Source: Eubacteriaceae bacterium
GTDB lineage: Bacteria; Bacillota; Clostridia; Oscillospirales; Acutalibacteraceae
NCBI GenBank assembly: GCA_021770095.1
Contig: JAETRQ010000004.1
Location: forward strand, 94,998-158,997
Reading direction: 5' to 3'
Length of the DNA: 64,000 nucleotides
The translations under genes were made by a program, and so were the position numbers. The notes below the pieces were generated by a model, which ran no database searches, was not told the origin of the DNA, and was given only the letters and a program-made list of their open reading frames with translations. Positions 1 through 9,882 of this stretch are shown one piece after another. Position 1 is the first letter of the stretch; each line of letters begins with the position of its first letter.

Positions 1-371
1 TTATTGTCCGCATTGTTATTTGTTGTGCCTGATGATTTTTCTGTTGCAGGCTTAATCGTACTGCTTGAATTGTCAGTTGTATTTTCAAGCGGTAGAATGG
101 TTGTATGCTCGTTAGTAACATATTTACCGTTTTTTTCTGTTACTGCTTTGCCGTCTGACTTCGTCTCAATTTCAGCATAGACACCTTGATTTTTTGCTGT
201 TGTTGATACATTGCTATTATCATCAGTAACAGGCTGATAATAATGAGTAGTACCATTGCTGTCTGTAACAGCAGTAGTTGAAACGGTATCACCACTGCTG
301 TTTACAGAACAGGAAACAAATATACCGACTATAACAACTATGATTGAAATAATAAGTAATTGCTTTTTCAT
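1..371 (-). CDS. Putative lipoprotein, C-terminus cut by window edge
   Basis: Not in the ORF track because it runs off the left edge without a stop. The start is ATG at 371. Residues 1-20 form a lipoprotein signal peptide ending in the lipobox-like FVSC, with Cys21 as the predicted lipidated residue. The visible mature part is hydrophilic and rich in Thr, Ser and Asn, with a TKSDGKAVTEKNG stretch, like a surface linker or stalk. No catalytic domain is visible and no function can be assigned. The ATG overlaps the TAA of the upstream 36-residue peptide gene (TAATG), so the two are probably translationally coupled and belong to the YD-repeat/subtilase operon. Confidence 0.75.
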   Translation of the reverse strand, partial: MKKQLLIISIIVVIVGIFVSCSVNSSGDTVSTTAVTDSNGTTHYYQPVTDDNSNVSTTAKNQGVYAEIETKSDGKAVTEKNGKYVTNEHTTILPLENTTDNSSSTIKPATEKSSGTTNNNADN

Positions 372-481
372 TATGAACCCCATGGTATGTCTGTATCAGG
401 TTCGTTGTCGCTTGTTGTAAGTACATCAACTGTTTTGAATTCTTCAATCTCAGCCTGTGGTTTTGTGTAAAATTCTTTCAT
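371..481 (-). CDS. 36-residue orphan peptide in the secreted-protein operon
   Basis: Too short for the ORF track. The ATG at 481 follows a strong GGAGG site that lies over the end of the subtilase gene, and the TAA overlaps the start of the lipoprotein gene. The peptide begins MKEFYTKPQAEIEEF, continues with DVLTTSD, and ends in an acidic, Pro/Trp/Gly-containing tail (DTDIPWGS). The pattern of a charged leader followed by a Thr/Ser/Asp core resembles small orphan peptides and RiPP-like precursors seen in gut Clostridia, recalled from memory and not checked. There is no signal peptide and no modification enzyme in this window. Coupling on both sides argues that it is really translated. Function is unknown. 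Confidence 0.7.
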   Translation of the reverse strand: MKEFYTKPQAEIEEFKTVDVLTTSDNEPDTDIPWGS

Positions 482-485
482 CGGA

Positions 486-3230
486 TTATACCTCCCTATT
501 AAGTAAATTTTTTACTTCATCTTTTGTGTTTTGGTCAATTTCATCGTCTGCAATAATTTGTGTTGCAATATCACGAAAACTTCTTGTCGCAACAGGGGAG
601 TAAAAATACATACCGTCAATATTTACATAAGCCCTTGCAGAAATTTTATCACCTAAATGGTCTTTCGGTATACCCGTAAATACTGCATTATATGTTGAAA
701 CCGTACCGTCAACATTTCTTTTGTCCGCTTTTTTGATATGATTATCTGTTCTGTTATTTACTCTTACTTGTTGATTAATCTGATAATCATTTTGATTCTC
801 AAGAGATGTGTAAGTGTAAACAAAACCATATTCAACCGTATCGGCATATTTTGTAAAATCAAATCCAATGCTGTTTTCGTCTAATGTAAATCTAAAGCGT
901 AATCCGTTATCTCTTGTTCGTATTTGTCCGCCATTGTTTTTGGCAATGTCATCACTGTTTATATGAATATATCGGTCACGTTCTCCGTCATTATTGGCAA
1001 CAGCAAGCCCAGCTGTATATTCAGGACTTACAATGGTGCATTTGTAATCAATATATTCTTGAGGGAAAGTTATTCCTGTCAGTTTGTTGGTACAATATAT
1101 AGTCGTATTGTTTGGTATATCTGTAGTAATACTTTTTGCTGTCGGTGCAAAGACTGTTTTTAGATTTATACATCCTGAACAGCCGCCGAAGTTTGTTGCC
1201 TGGGGAATATAGATCGTTTCAAGATTTGAGCAGTTAGTAAATGCATTCGCACCTAAAGATGATGCTTTTTTCAGCACAATTTCCAGTGCTGTGCAGCCTT
1301 CAAAGGCAGATGCACCGACATTTGTACATTCGGGCAGATTTATTGTTTTGAAATATGTTCCTGCAAGTCCTTTATCGGCAACCCAATTAACTAACGGCAA
1401 GTCTAAATCCTGTGTAAGTAACTTGCAGCCGAACAAGGCTTCTGTGCCTATATATCTTAAATCAGGGAAATTGATTTCAGCAAGTTGTTCACAGCCGTAA
1501 AAACAGCGTTCATTTAAGTTGCAGATACCATTTGCAGTTATTGATTTCAGATTTGTGTTATAAAATGCATTGTCACCGATTGTTGTAACCGTATCAGGCA
1601 GAACAATGCTTTCAATATTACTGTTATTAAACGTGTTTCCGCCAAGTTCTGTCGGTACAATTCCGTTTACTACGTCGGGAACAACAAGATTTGTTTCATT
1701 GCCGAGATATGCTTTAATGATTCCTGAAGAACCGCTTTTTTCAATTACGTATTCGCTTTCACCGTCTTTTAATATGTAATAATCAAGATAGGTGAATTTG
1801 CTGTGGAAAGGAGAGCCTGCTTTTGCATAAGCGGCGGCAATGATTCTTGTTGATTCACTGACATCAAAAGGAGCATCATATTTTGTGCCGTTTGTTTTTG
1901 TCGGCAGAGTGCCGTCTGTTGTGTAATAAATATCTACAAGAGTGTTAGCACATTTCAGTTCAACGCTTATATTGTCACGGTATGCGCCGCTGACATAATT
2001 AGCAGTAACATCCTTGCATCTTGTGCCGTCTATGATATTAGAAAAATTAACAATTCCTGCACCGTAACGGTCATAATAACAATAACTTTTCTTAAATGGT
2101 GTTGCAGTTGATACAATCTCCTGCTTAACCTGCTCAGGTGTATAGTTTTTATGCTCCATAAGAACATATGCTGCGGCTGCTGATACAAGTGGTGCTGCAA
2201 GAGATGTTCCAGCTTTGACAGAATAAATATTATTTCCGGGAAAGTCAGCAGTGTATACATTCACTCCCGGAGCAGAAATATCAACACAACTGCCGTAATT
2301 TGAAGAAGACCATGCCTTTCCGTATGGATTTATTGCCGCAACAGTTATGACACTGTCAAATATTGCAGGCTGGTTATAGACTTCTTTGCCATCGTTACCG
2401 GCAGCCGCCACAACTGTTACGCCCATATCAACAAGTTCATCTATCACGGTTCCAAGACTTCCTGTGGAAAACGAACAATTTATTATATCAGGCTTATTGT
2501 TTAATCGTTTAATATATTCTAAAGCACTTAAAGCTTCAGATGATGTACTATTTCCATTTTTGTCAAATGTTTTGTAAGAGTATAGTTTAACATTGCTTGG
2601 TGTACTTTTTGCAATAGTGCCTGTAACAGATGTGCCGTGACCGTATGTGTCCATTTCATCACCGGTGTTTTCGGTACTGAAATCGACATTTGTACGGACA
2701 ACTCTGTTTTTAAATAATTCGTGGTTATAATTTATACCGCTGTCCACTACAGCTATGTTTATATTTGGTTTAACCTTTAATTTGTAGTAATCAAGCGCAG
2801 AAACTGCATCAGTTTCCTCATAAGCCCATTCGTCACTCCAATTACTGTAAGTGCTGATGTCGGAGCATACGCTAATAACAGAATCATAATCGGCAGTATA
2901 GCCTAAATCTTCGTACTGTGTTTTGGCTTTTTCAGTTGATTCTTTATCGGCATACTGCAAAAAAGCGTAACCAAAGCCATATACACTGTCAACAGCTCCG
3001 TATTCATCAATAGAGTCATCAGCTTTTAAGATTAACCTTGTATTAATAACTTTATCATCAGTACTATCCGAATCACTATAATCGTCATATTCAGCACACA
3101 TTTCTGCTATATCTTGCCCCACAGAAAGTGTATTGTTTAACTCAACTTCCTGTGCGATTACACTTTGACAAGGATAAATCACTGCCGTAAACATTGTTAA
3201 TGTAAGTATTATACTAATAAATTTTTTCAT
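486..3230 (-). CDS. Secreted subtilisin-like serine protease (S8) with chitobiase-like and LRR_5 domains
   Basis: 914 residues. An N-terminal signal peptide (about 1-27) is followed by an S8 peptidase domain with the catalytic triad visible: Asp in VVDSGI (about 162), His in YGHGTSVTG (about 197) and Ser in AGTSLAAP (about 342), plus the oxyanion Asn in AAAGND. A chitobiase C-terminal-like module (YYTTDGTLPT, about 410-480) follows. Next come BspA-type LRR_5 repeats (about 510-710, with motifs such as TIGDNAF) and a C-terminal beta-rich domain. The protein probably acts outside the cell as a protease with adhesive repeats. It lies 63 bp after the YD-repeat gene on the same strand, separated by a very stable hairpin. 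It could process the YD-repeat protein or a peptide, which is inference only. Confidence 0.9.
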   Translation of the reverse strand: MKKFISIILTLTMFTAVIYPCQSVIAQEVELNNTLSVGQDIAEMCAEYDDYSDSDSTDDKVINTRLILKADDSIDEYGAVDSVYGFGYAFLQYADKESTEKAKTQYEDLGYTADYDSVISVCSDISTYSNWSDEWAYEETDAVSALDYYKLKVKPNINIAVVDSGINYNHELFKNRVVRTNVDFSTENTGDEMDTYGHGTSVTGTIAKSTPSNVKLYSYKTFDKNGNSTSSEALSALEYIKRLNNKPDIINCSFSTGSLGTVIDELVDMGVTVVAAAGNDGKEVYNQPAIFDSVITVAAINPYGKAWSSSNYGSCVDISAPGVNVYTADFPGNNIYSVKAGTSLAAPLVSAAAAYVLMEHKNYTPEQVKQEIVSTATPFKKSYCYYDRYGAGIVNFSNIIDGTRCKDVTANYVSGAYRDNISVELKCANTLVDIYYTTDGTLPTKTNGTKYDAPFDVSESTRIIAAAYAKAGSPFHSKFTYLDYYILKDGESEYVIEKSGSSGIIKAYLGNETNLVVPDVVNGIVPTELGGNTFNNSNIESIVLPDTVTTIGDNAFYNTNLKSITANGICNLNERCFYGCEQLAEINFPDLRYIGTEALFGCKLLTQDLDLPLVNWVADKGLAGTYFKTINLPECTNVGASAFEGCTALEIVLKKASSLGANAFTNCSNLETIYIPQATNFGGCSGCINLKTVFAPTAKSITTDIPNNTTIYCTNKLTGITFPQEYIDYKCTIVSPEYTAGLAVANNDGERDRYIHINSDDIAKNNGGQIRTRDNGLRFRFTLDENSIGFDFTKYADTVEYGFVYTYTSLENQNDYQINQQVRVNNRTDNHIKKADKRNVDGTVSTYNAVFTGIPKDHLGDKISARAYVNIDGMYFYSPVATRSFRDIATQIIADDEIDQNTKDEVKNLLNREV

Positions 3231-3254
3231 AATATCATAACCACTTTCTAATTG

Positions 3255-3284
3255 ATACAGATATGCCCGAAGGCATATCTGTAT
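3255..3284 (-). other. Stable intercistronic hairpin with UUCG tetraloop
   Basis: A perfect 13-bp stem (ATACAGATATGCC) closes a loop that reads TTCG on the transcribed strand. It lies between the YD-repeat stop and the subtilase start. No T-run follows, so it is not a standard terminator. An mRNA-stabilising or processing hairpin that sets different levels for the two genes is more likely. Confidence 0.7.
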
Positions 3285-3293
3285 TATTAAATT

Positions 3294-6200
3294 TTATTCA
3301 ATTGATGTTGAAACTTTATATGGGGTGTTTTCTTCATTCACTGAATACTTTGTAACAGAAGATGTATCTTTGTTAATTGCAGATTCGATATAGTTCAATC
3401 CGTATCCGCTTCCGACAACATCTTTCTGTTTGTTAAGAGTTTCATCCCAATAGGACTTTGCATCAGCATCTAATGTTGTTCTTAATCCAAGACTGAGCGT
3501 ATCCAAACCTGTTGATATTTCTCCAAAATATTTTGCAGTTGATCGGTTTTCTTTAATCAGGTTATTTGTGCTGTTTACCAATTGAGGAACGAAAGCATCA
3601 CTTATTATCTGATCAGGTGCATTGAAACCCGTTTTTGTAATATTATTAACAGGATCGTTACCGCAATAATTGAAAAGATTTGAGTTATATACGCTGCTCA
3701 TATCTTCTGTAAGTGTCGTAGGTTCACTTGCATTAATAAATCTTCCCCAAGCTGGTGAATAATATCTCTTCTGACCATAATATAAGCCAGTTTCGACATC
3801 ATATATATATCCCTTGAAACCTTGTTCTACGCTGATGAATATTCCACTTAAATACATTGATATTACCAATGCAATTCCGAACGCCTGAAGTATATCCTGC
3901 CACCATACACCTGTAGATTCAAATTCATCATACATTTCCTTAACAAATGTACCCATATAGGTTGGTGTCATATTTCCATAAGCATCATATGACATAGATA
4001 TAATTACTTTTTCACTCGGATCATATATTTCAGTTATATTGCCTTGACCATCTTTAACGAAAGTGTAATTTGCAGACTGATCCCAATCCATAGCTTTTAC
4101 AACATCATTAATGGATGCGTAAATGGGATTGTTTTTTAGATTACCTTCATTTGCAACAACGCAAACACCAACTATATCATTATTGTTATAGATAATCTTT
4201 ACGGTCTTATCATAATAAAGAACTTTATCATTACTTGATGAGCCTTCAGGAGGATTACCATAAAACTTTGCTCTGTAACCGGTAATAATATCGCCGTCCC
4301 AAATGTATTCTATACTTGATGTTGGGACAGTATCACGCTTGTTTTCATAATAAGTTTTAGAAGTGCGTTTTCCGTCACCGTCATATGTATATTTATAAAT
4401 GCTATTTCCATCGCAGAATGCTGTTAAAAGATCTCCATTCCAGGTCATATAACCGGTAATACTTGAGTATCCCATACCGCTTCCCGAATATTCTAAGGGA
4501 TTTCCTGCTTCATCATAAGTTATGCGGTGTCTATTATAACTTGTAAGATAGTCAGTCATTCCGTTTGACTTGTATTCAAAAGGCGTTATTGTACCATTTT
4601 TCGTTGGCGTAAATGTTAATGTATCAGAACTATAATTATATGAATAGTCATCACTGGTTAAATTTTCATAAGTGACTTTTTTAGAAATATTTCCGCCTTC
4701 ATTGAAATAATATCTTATTGCAGTATGAGTTTCGGGGTTGACTTCTAATGAAATCTGACCACCTTCGTCATATTGATAATAACGAACTAAATCTCCTTCG
4801 TTATATGCATAAGAAGTCTTGTTTGCCGGAGCAAGAGCAATATTATTTGTTGATTTCTTAAATACAGATGTTACTCTGCCGACATTATCATATTTATAGC
4901 TCCATTCTGCTGATATACGAGTATTCTCATATTTTTCAGGCAAAATTTTATTAGACCTTTTTGCAACCTTAGTTTCGTAATGAGAAACTAAATTTGTTTG
5001 TCTGTTGTTATTACCATTAATATATTCTGTGCTGGAGGTCAGTTTGTAATGTGTATTCTTGTCGGTATTACCTTTGTTTTCTACAGATGTGCTCATTGTT
5101 CGCTCAAAAGTATCTAAAACTGTTTCTGCTTTTACAATAGGTCCCTTTGTAAGCGATACGGTATATGAATCTTTTACGGTAGTTGTTGTCTTATCTTTTG
5201 ATTCATTTGATGATTGTGAATAAGAAAATGATGTGCCGAAAAGATTTATTCTGCTTCCTGTATTTGAATAAACCGTTGTTCCATTCTTCTTAACAGTACA
5301 TCCTCTGTTTGTATAAGTAGTAACTGTATTTGAAACTTCATCTTTCATTTCTGCTACAGAACCGTCGTCATTATATTTATAGGAATATACATAAGTTTCT
5401 TTTTCGTCACCTGATTTACCGTTGTCATAAACTGTTTTGGTAATGTTGCTGCCATCATATTCATAAACAATACTTGAGCCATTGCCGAAGATTACTTTTC
5501 CTACATTGTCAAGATTGTATTCATATGACATAGAGTAATCAATATTCGCATTTTCTTCTGCAGATTCCTTAACAATTACATTTTCAATTTTACCATTTTT
5601 GTTATATGTTAATTCATAAAGACAACCATTATGATAAATTGAAGAGATTCTGTCATTATTATCATATGAATATTCAACAGTCTGATTTATTGTATCGCCT
5701 TCGGCAGTAGTAATTGCTTGCTGAACAGAAGTTAATGCGCCTATACCACTATAAGCATACTGTGTATTTTTTGAAGCATCGGTATTTTTACCTTTTGATG
5801 TAAGCAAACCACTGTTGCAATCATAATTGTAATATGTTACTTTGCCTGCTTCCTCAACCTGTGATTTATAATGCGTATTACTGTCATATTCATAGTGTTT
5901 ACCGAGTGTTTTATCTCCGGTCTGTATTTTTATGATATCTGTGATTTGTCCGTATTCATTTCTGACAATATCATATTTGGGAAGACCCGGCTCAGGATCA
6001 ATAGGTGGAGCATTATCTATAGTTGCTACATACATTTTTAAATCGTCAAAGTAGCATTCTCCGGGCATATTCAAACTATTAATTTCAACTCTTACTTTAG
6101 AAATGGTTGATGGGATAGTAATGACACATTTTGATGTCTGCCAAGCATTAACAATGTTATAATCAAAATATGTTTCACCTACAAGTGTACCACTTGCTGC

Positions 6201-8414
6201 CCCATAAACTCTTACAGAATAATATCTGTTTTTCTTTTTATCGCTGTTATTTCCATTATTTTTGAAAGGAAGAGATTGTTTACAATAAGCAGAACAAGCG
6301 AGAACATACGATTCCTTTGGAGTTACATTTACTGTTTGTGTTGCAGTACCAATTTTGTTATTAGCTATAAATGAGAGAGCTCCATTATTAGAACTGCCGT
6401 TTTCTTTTATTGGTGCATCATTTGTAAGCGATGCACCCTCAGTCAAAGTCCAATCACTATTGTTTTCAAAATCACCATTTGAGATTATATTTGTGGAAGA
6501 CGAATCTTCATATATCAAGTGTTGCAATTCTTTGTTAGTATAATTTAAATAATAATCTTGACCATCATAGTTTTTGTAATGAATAAGGTTTGAATCCTGA
6601 TCATAGTGCATTATTTTTTCTGATTTATTCAGCACATCTGAAAAAACACGATTATATATATTGTCTATAGGAGAATTAATTTCTACTTCGTTAGAAACAA
6701 TGCCATTAGTTTTTAAAGTATATTTAGAAAGAACATTTACTTTATCTGTGCCGTTTTGATAGTTTAATGTCAGTTCGGTTGCTGCATTATCTGAATTATC
6801 GCTTTCATATGCAGTGACATTACTAATTCTGCCGTTTTCATCATAGAAATATGATATGTAATATCCATCAGGATAAGTGACTTTTTGTAATCTGTTATTT
6901 TCATCATAAAAATACTGAACGGCAATATCTTTACCATTAGTTTTTGCAGGCTGTTCTGTGCCATTAACATTGTAATGAACGCTGATTGAAGTCAGCATAT
7001 CATTATCATAATTGAATCTGTATTTTCTGTTTGAACCATCAGTGATATATGAAATATTTTCTCCATCATATTTTATCTCGACGGTATTTACATATTGTTT
7101 ATTGTTATTATCTTTATCAATGAATATATATTCAATCTTTGTAACATAACCATTAGAACCGATTTTTGAAAAATAATATGTTGTATTATCTTTTTCACTT
7201 TTTATTTCGATTCTGTCATAATCAGTCCTGTCATTAACAGAAGTTAAAATGTATTTGTCTCCTGAACTATTTGAACCAACAAAATTATTACTATTACCAT
7301 TATTTATAAAAAATATATATTCACCTTCACAATTTTTCCAAAAATATTCTCCGTTTTCATATTGAAGAATACTGTAATAATTTGTGCGTGCATTGATGCC
7401 GTCAGAATTGTTGTTATCTATAGCGGAAGGATTGATTATAGTCTGAATGTTTACTTGTGCAAGTTCATCATATACACTTAAATCATTTCTGACAATTAGC
7501 GGAGAACAAGTATAATCATTAACATACAATGTACCAGCTCTGTCCAAATCTACAGTTTCAGATTCAATTGTTTTATCAACATCTCCAATTTCACGATAAT
7601 ATATACCCAAAACTATTGACTTGATTTCAATGTAGGTGTTTTCTGATAACGGTTCAAGGGCTAATCCTGTATTTTCATATAAACCTAAAGAACTGTAATG
7701 TGCATATGATGTTATATCTATTTTACATTCATCAATAGTATCTGATGTAGCCATTTGTCTGTCAATGATTACATTATCAACAGTTGATAGCGGCACATTT
7801 TGAACCTGATTAAGTTTATTTTTCAATCTATACACATTTATTGTATTTGAGGTATCCTCATTACCATTTGTTTGAACGGTCCCAGTTGAAATGTTTAATG
7901 TAGCGTTGTTAATGAATACTTGCTTATCAGTAATAATACTTGGTTTGACATATATACAACTGTCAATTCCGTTTACTGTTTTATTAAAGCCGGCAATCTC
8001 CATTTTTTCCTTATTTACACCATTAGTGTACATAGTTAAAGTTTCGCTGTCGTAGAATCCTGTTTCGTTAGGATTAGATACTGAATATGCAGCAATTTCA
8101 CTGACAGCATTTTCTGCATCTGCAATTGTTTCAATATTATTGTCAATTTCAGATATTTCTTCCCATTCATCATTTACTTCCTTGTGAATAGGAACAGCAG
8201 CAGATACCTGATAATATCCACCATCGTCTGTCATATAGGTCTTTGAATTTTCTGTACGTTTGCTTTCAATCTCATATTCAATTGAAACTTCGTTAGGCGA
8301 AAATTCATAATCATTCTCAAATTCTTCCATAGCATAGGTGGTAGCGGGTATAACTGTTATCGCCATTACTACTGAAAGAAAAACAGAAATAAACCTTTTA
8401 AAAATCTTGTTCAT
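3294..8414 (-). CDS. Giant secreted YD/RHS-repeat protein, polymorphic-toxin-like
   Basis: 1706 residues with a signal peptide (about 1-28). A DNRLRE-like beta region lies at about 165-290 and YD repeats (YFYDENGRI type) at about 450-540. A CBM4/9-like carbohydrate-binding module starting SNGDFENN lies at about 640-790, followed by a second long YD-repeat stretch to about 1340. The RHS core signature (YDVETGLYYGQKRYYSPAWG) is near 1540. A hydrophobic segment (GIALVISMYLSGIF, about 1510) sits just before the core. The roughly 130-residue tail after the core matches nothing I know and would be the variable toxin or effector end in RHS proteins. No obvious immunity gene follows. It has its own promoter region, with a LytTR-like repeat pair upstream of the start at 8414. 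Confidence 0.9.
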   Translation of the reverse strand: MNKIFKRFISVFLSVVMAITVIPATTYAMEEFENDYEFSPNEVSIEYEIESKRTENSKTYMTDDGGYYQVSAAVPIHKEVNDEWEEISEIDNNIETIADAENAVSEIAAYSVSNPNETGFYDSETLTMYTNGVNKEKMEIAGFNKTVNGIDSCIYVKPSIITDKQVFINNATLNISTGTVQTNGNEDTSNTINVYRLKNKLNQVQNVPLSTVDNVIIDRQMATSDTIDECKIDITSYAHYSSLGLYENTGLALEPLSENTYIEIKSIVLGIYYREIGDVDKTIESETVDLDRAGTLYVNDYTCSPLIVRNDLSVYDELAQVNIQTIINPSAIDNNNSDGINARTNYYSILQYENGEYFWKNCEGEYIFFINNGNSNNFVGSNSSGDKYILTSVNDRTDYDRIEIKSEKDNTTYYFSKIGSNGYVTKIEYIFIDKDNNNKQYVNTVEIKYDGENISYITDGSNRKYRFNYDNDMLTSISVHYNVNGTEQPAKTNGKDIAVQYFYDENNRLQKVTYPDGYYISYFYDENGRISNVTAYESDNSDNAATELTLNYQNGTDKVNVLSKYTLKTNGIVSNEVEINSPIDNIYNRVFSDVLNKSEKIMHYDQDSNLIHYKNYDGQDYYLNYTNKELQHLIYEDSSSTNIISNGDFENNSDWTLTEGASLTNDAPIKENGSSNNGALSFIANNKIGTATQTVNVTPKESYVLACSAYCKQSLPFKNNGNNSDKKKNRYYSVRVYGAASGTLVGETYFDYNIVNAWQTSKCVITIPSTISKVRVEINSLNMPGECYFDDLKMYVATIDNAPPIDPEPGLPKYDIVRNEYGQITDIIKIQTGDKTLGKHYEYDSNTHYKSQVEEAGKVTYYNYDCNSGLLTSKGKNTDASKNTQYAYSGIGALTSVQQAITTAEGDTINQTVEYSYDNNDRISSIYHNGCLYELTYNKNGKIENVIVKESAEENANIDYSMSYEYNLDNVGKVIFGNGSSIVYEYDGSNITKTVYDNGKSGDEKETYVYSYKYNDDGSVAEMKDEVSNTVTTYTNRGCTVKKNGTTVYSNTGSRINLFGTSFSYSQSSNESKDKTTTTVKDSYTVSLTKGPIVKAETVLDTFERTMSTSVENKGNTDKNTHYKLTSSTEYINGNNNRQTNLVSHYETKVAKRSNKILPEKYENTRISAEWSYKYDNVGRVTSVFKKSTNNIALAPANKTSYAYNEGDLVRYYQYDEGGQISLEVNPETHTAIRYYFNEGGNISKKVTYENLTSDDYSYNYSSDTLTFTPTKNGTITPFEYKSNGMTDYLTSYNRHRITYDEAGNPLEYSGSGMGYSSITGYMTWNGDLLTAFCDGNSIYKYTYDGDGKRTSKTYYENKRDTVPTSSIEYIWDGDIITGYRAKFYGNPPEGSSSNDKVLYYDKTVKIIYNNNDIVGVCVVANEGNLKNNPIYASINDVVKAMDWDQSANYTFVKDGQGNITEIYDPSEKVIISMSYDAYGNMTPTYMGTFVKEMYDEFESTGVWWQDILQAFGIALVISMYLSGIFISVEQGFKGYIYDVETGLYYGQKRYYSPAWGRFINASEPTTLTEDMSSVYNSNLFNYCGNDPVNNITKTGFNAPDQIISDAFVPQLVNSTNNLIKENRSTAKYFGEISTGLDTLSLGLRTTLDADAKSYWDETLNKQKDVVGSGYGLNYIESAINKDTSSVTKYSVNEENTPYKVSTSIE

Positions 8415-8494
8415 TTACATTCTCCTTTGTTTTATAATTCAAAATAAATCCAACAATAAGTTACAATAAAAATTTCAATTTATAAATACATATT

Positions 8495-8521
8495 GCCTAA
8501 CTGTCGAAAAAATCGCCCTAA
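8495..8521 (-). promoter_or_regulatory. Candidate LytTR operator upstream of the YD-repeat operon
   Basis: On the transcribed strand ATAATTAGG and ACAGTTAGG are exactly 21 bp apart, with a T-tract between them. The second copy matches the LytTR consensus [TA][AC][CA]GTTN[AG][TG] at all positions and the first at seven of nine. The pair lies about 80-105 bp before the start codon, downstream of the agrC terminator. Binding by the neighbouring LytTR regulator is inferred. Confidence 0.55.
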
Positions 8522-8544
8522 TTATATAAACTTTTTGAAAGCAA

Positions 8545-8574
8545 CAAAAAACCGACTGCAAATTTGCAATCGGT
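8545..8574 (-). terminator. Rho-independent terminator of the regulator-kinase operon
   Basis: The transcribed strand reads ACCGATTGCAAATTTGCAGT followed by CGG and a run of six T. The stem has minor wobble pairs. It ends the kinase transcript and isolates the YD-repeat promoter. Confidence 0.75.
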
Positions 8575-8583
8575 GTAGTTAAT

Positions 8584-9882
8584 TTATTCACTTTTAGGAA
8601 TTGCTATTGTGAGTTCAAATATTTTACTTTTTTCATCATATGACCAATCTAACATTCCGTCATATTTTTTTATTGTTCGTGTTATGCTTTCTATGCCGAA
8701 ACCATGCAAATACTTGTCTTTTTTACTTGTGAGTAATTTTCTGTTTTCCGATATTGGTACAAAATCACAGCTGTTTTGAATTTTGATTATTTCAAATAAT
8801 TCTTTTGTATATATATCAACTGAAATTATTTTATTCTTGCTTTGCTGTGCTGCTTCTACGGCATTATCAAGGGCATTGTTCAGTATTGCAGATAAATCAG
8901 TATCATCAATATCTGTAAGATTAGCAGTTTTTACATTAATAGAAATAGAAATGCTTTTGTTTGCACAAAGCGTATTATATTTACTTATGATAACATCCAA
9001 TGTTTTATTACCGCTGATTGCAATATTACTATATTGATTCACTGTTCCGTATAATTTGGAAATATATTCTTTTATCTCTGTATTGTTCGTTAAATTACTT
9101 ATTTGTTCCAAATGATTCTTAATATCGTGAGTGAATACTTTTAAATCTTTGTTGTTTTGCTCTAATATATCCAAATACTGCTTTTCTATTTCTTGCTTTT
9201 GTTTAACCGCTTTTAATTCATATAGTTCAGAAGCATTATTTATTGAATGTTCGTAAATAAAAAACACAACTATATTTGAAATCAGCAGGAATAATGAAGC
9301 AACAGAGCAAAGAATATTTGCAGTATTTGAAAGCAAGGTTTCCAAAGAAATATACCGAAAAACAAATAGGGCAAATACCGACGCTACCGGCATAATCATA
9401 AGTTCCCAAAAGCCTGTTTTATTTTGTGTATTAACTTTCTTTTTTGAAAAAATACGAATTAAAATTAAACAGATAAAGTAATATGCTAACTTACTCAATG
9501 TTATATCAAACATTTGAAGCGGAATAGATTCCTGATATGCATAAAAATCTTTATTCAATAGGCTTGATGTTACAAATATAACGCACCATTCACAAGCTAC
9601 CATAACAGCTAAAAGAAGGATTGTATTAAATAGTGCTGTAAAAAAACGACACTCATATAGCAGTGAAAATATTAAGCAATATATGACAAATAACGCAACA
9701 AAATTCAATATTGTATTATTTGCATAATATATGCCAAAAAGTAAAATATGCGAAATCGTTATACCGATAATGGTTATTTTCGTATTATATTTGTGCTGAA
9801 AAAAAGAATTGGCATAATAAAAAATTATTAATCCTTCTGAAAAATATAAAATAATGTTAAAGATTATCTGATAAACCGCCAT
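8584..9882 (-). CDS. AgrC-like GHKL sensor histidine kinase
   Basis: 432 residues. The N-terminal 200 or so residues hold about six hydrophobic segments, as in peptide-sensing AgrC kinases. A coiled linker leads to the phospho-acceptor box HDIKNHL (His about 251). The GHKL ATPase domain follows, with the N-box ALDNAVEAA and the G-box HGFGIESI. It should sense the cyclic peptide made by the divergent agrD-agrB genes and phosphorylate the LytTR regulator encoded just upstream. Its start lies inside the regulator's 3' end (26-bp overlap) with its own GGGAGAAGG ribosome site, so the two are coupled. A terminator follows. Confidence 0.9.
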   Translation of the reverse strand: MAVYQIIFNIILYFSEGLIIFYYANSFFQHKYNTKITIIGITISHILLFGIYYANNTILNFVALFVIYCLIFSLLYECRFFTALFNTILLLAVMVACEWCVIFVTSSLLNKDFYAYQESIPLQMFDITLSKLAYYFICLILIRIFSKKKVNTQNKTGFWELMIMPVASVFALFVFRYISLETLLSNTANILCSVASLFLLISNIVVFFIYEHSINNASELYELKAVKQKQEIEKQYLDILEQNNKDLKVFTHDIKNHLEQISNLTNNTEIKEYISKLYGTVNQYSNIAISGNKTLDVIISKYNTLCANKSISISINVKTANLTDIDDTDLSAILNNALDNAVEAAQQSKNKIISVDIYTKELFEIIKIQNSCDFVPISENRKLLTSKKDKYLHGFGIESITRTIKKYDGMLDWSYDEKSKIFELTIAIPKSE

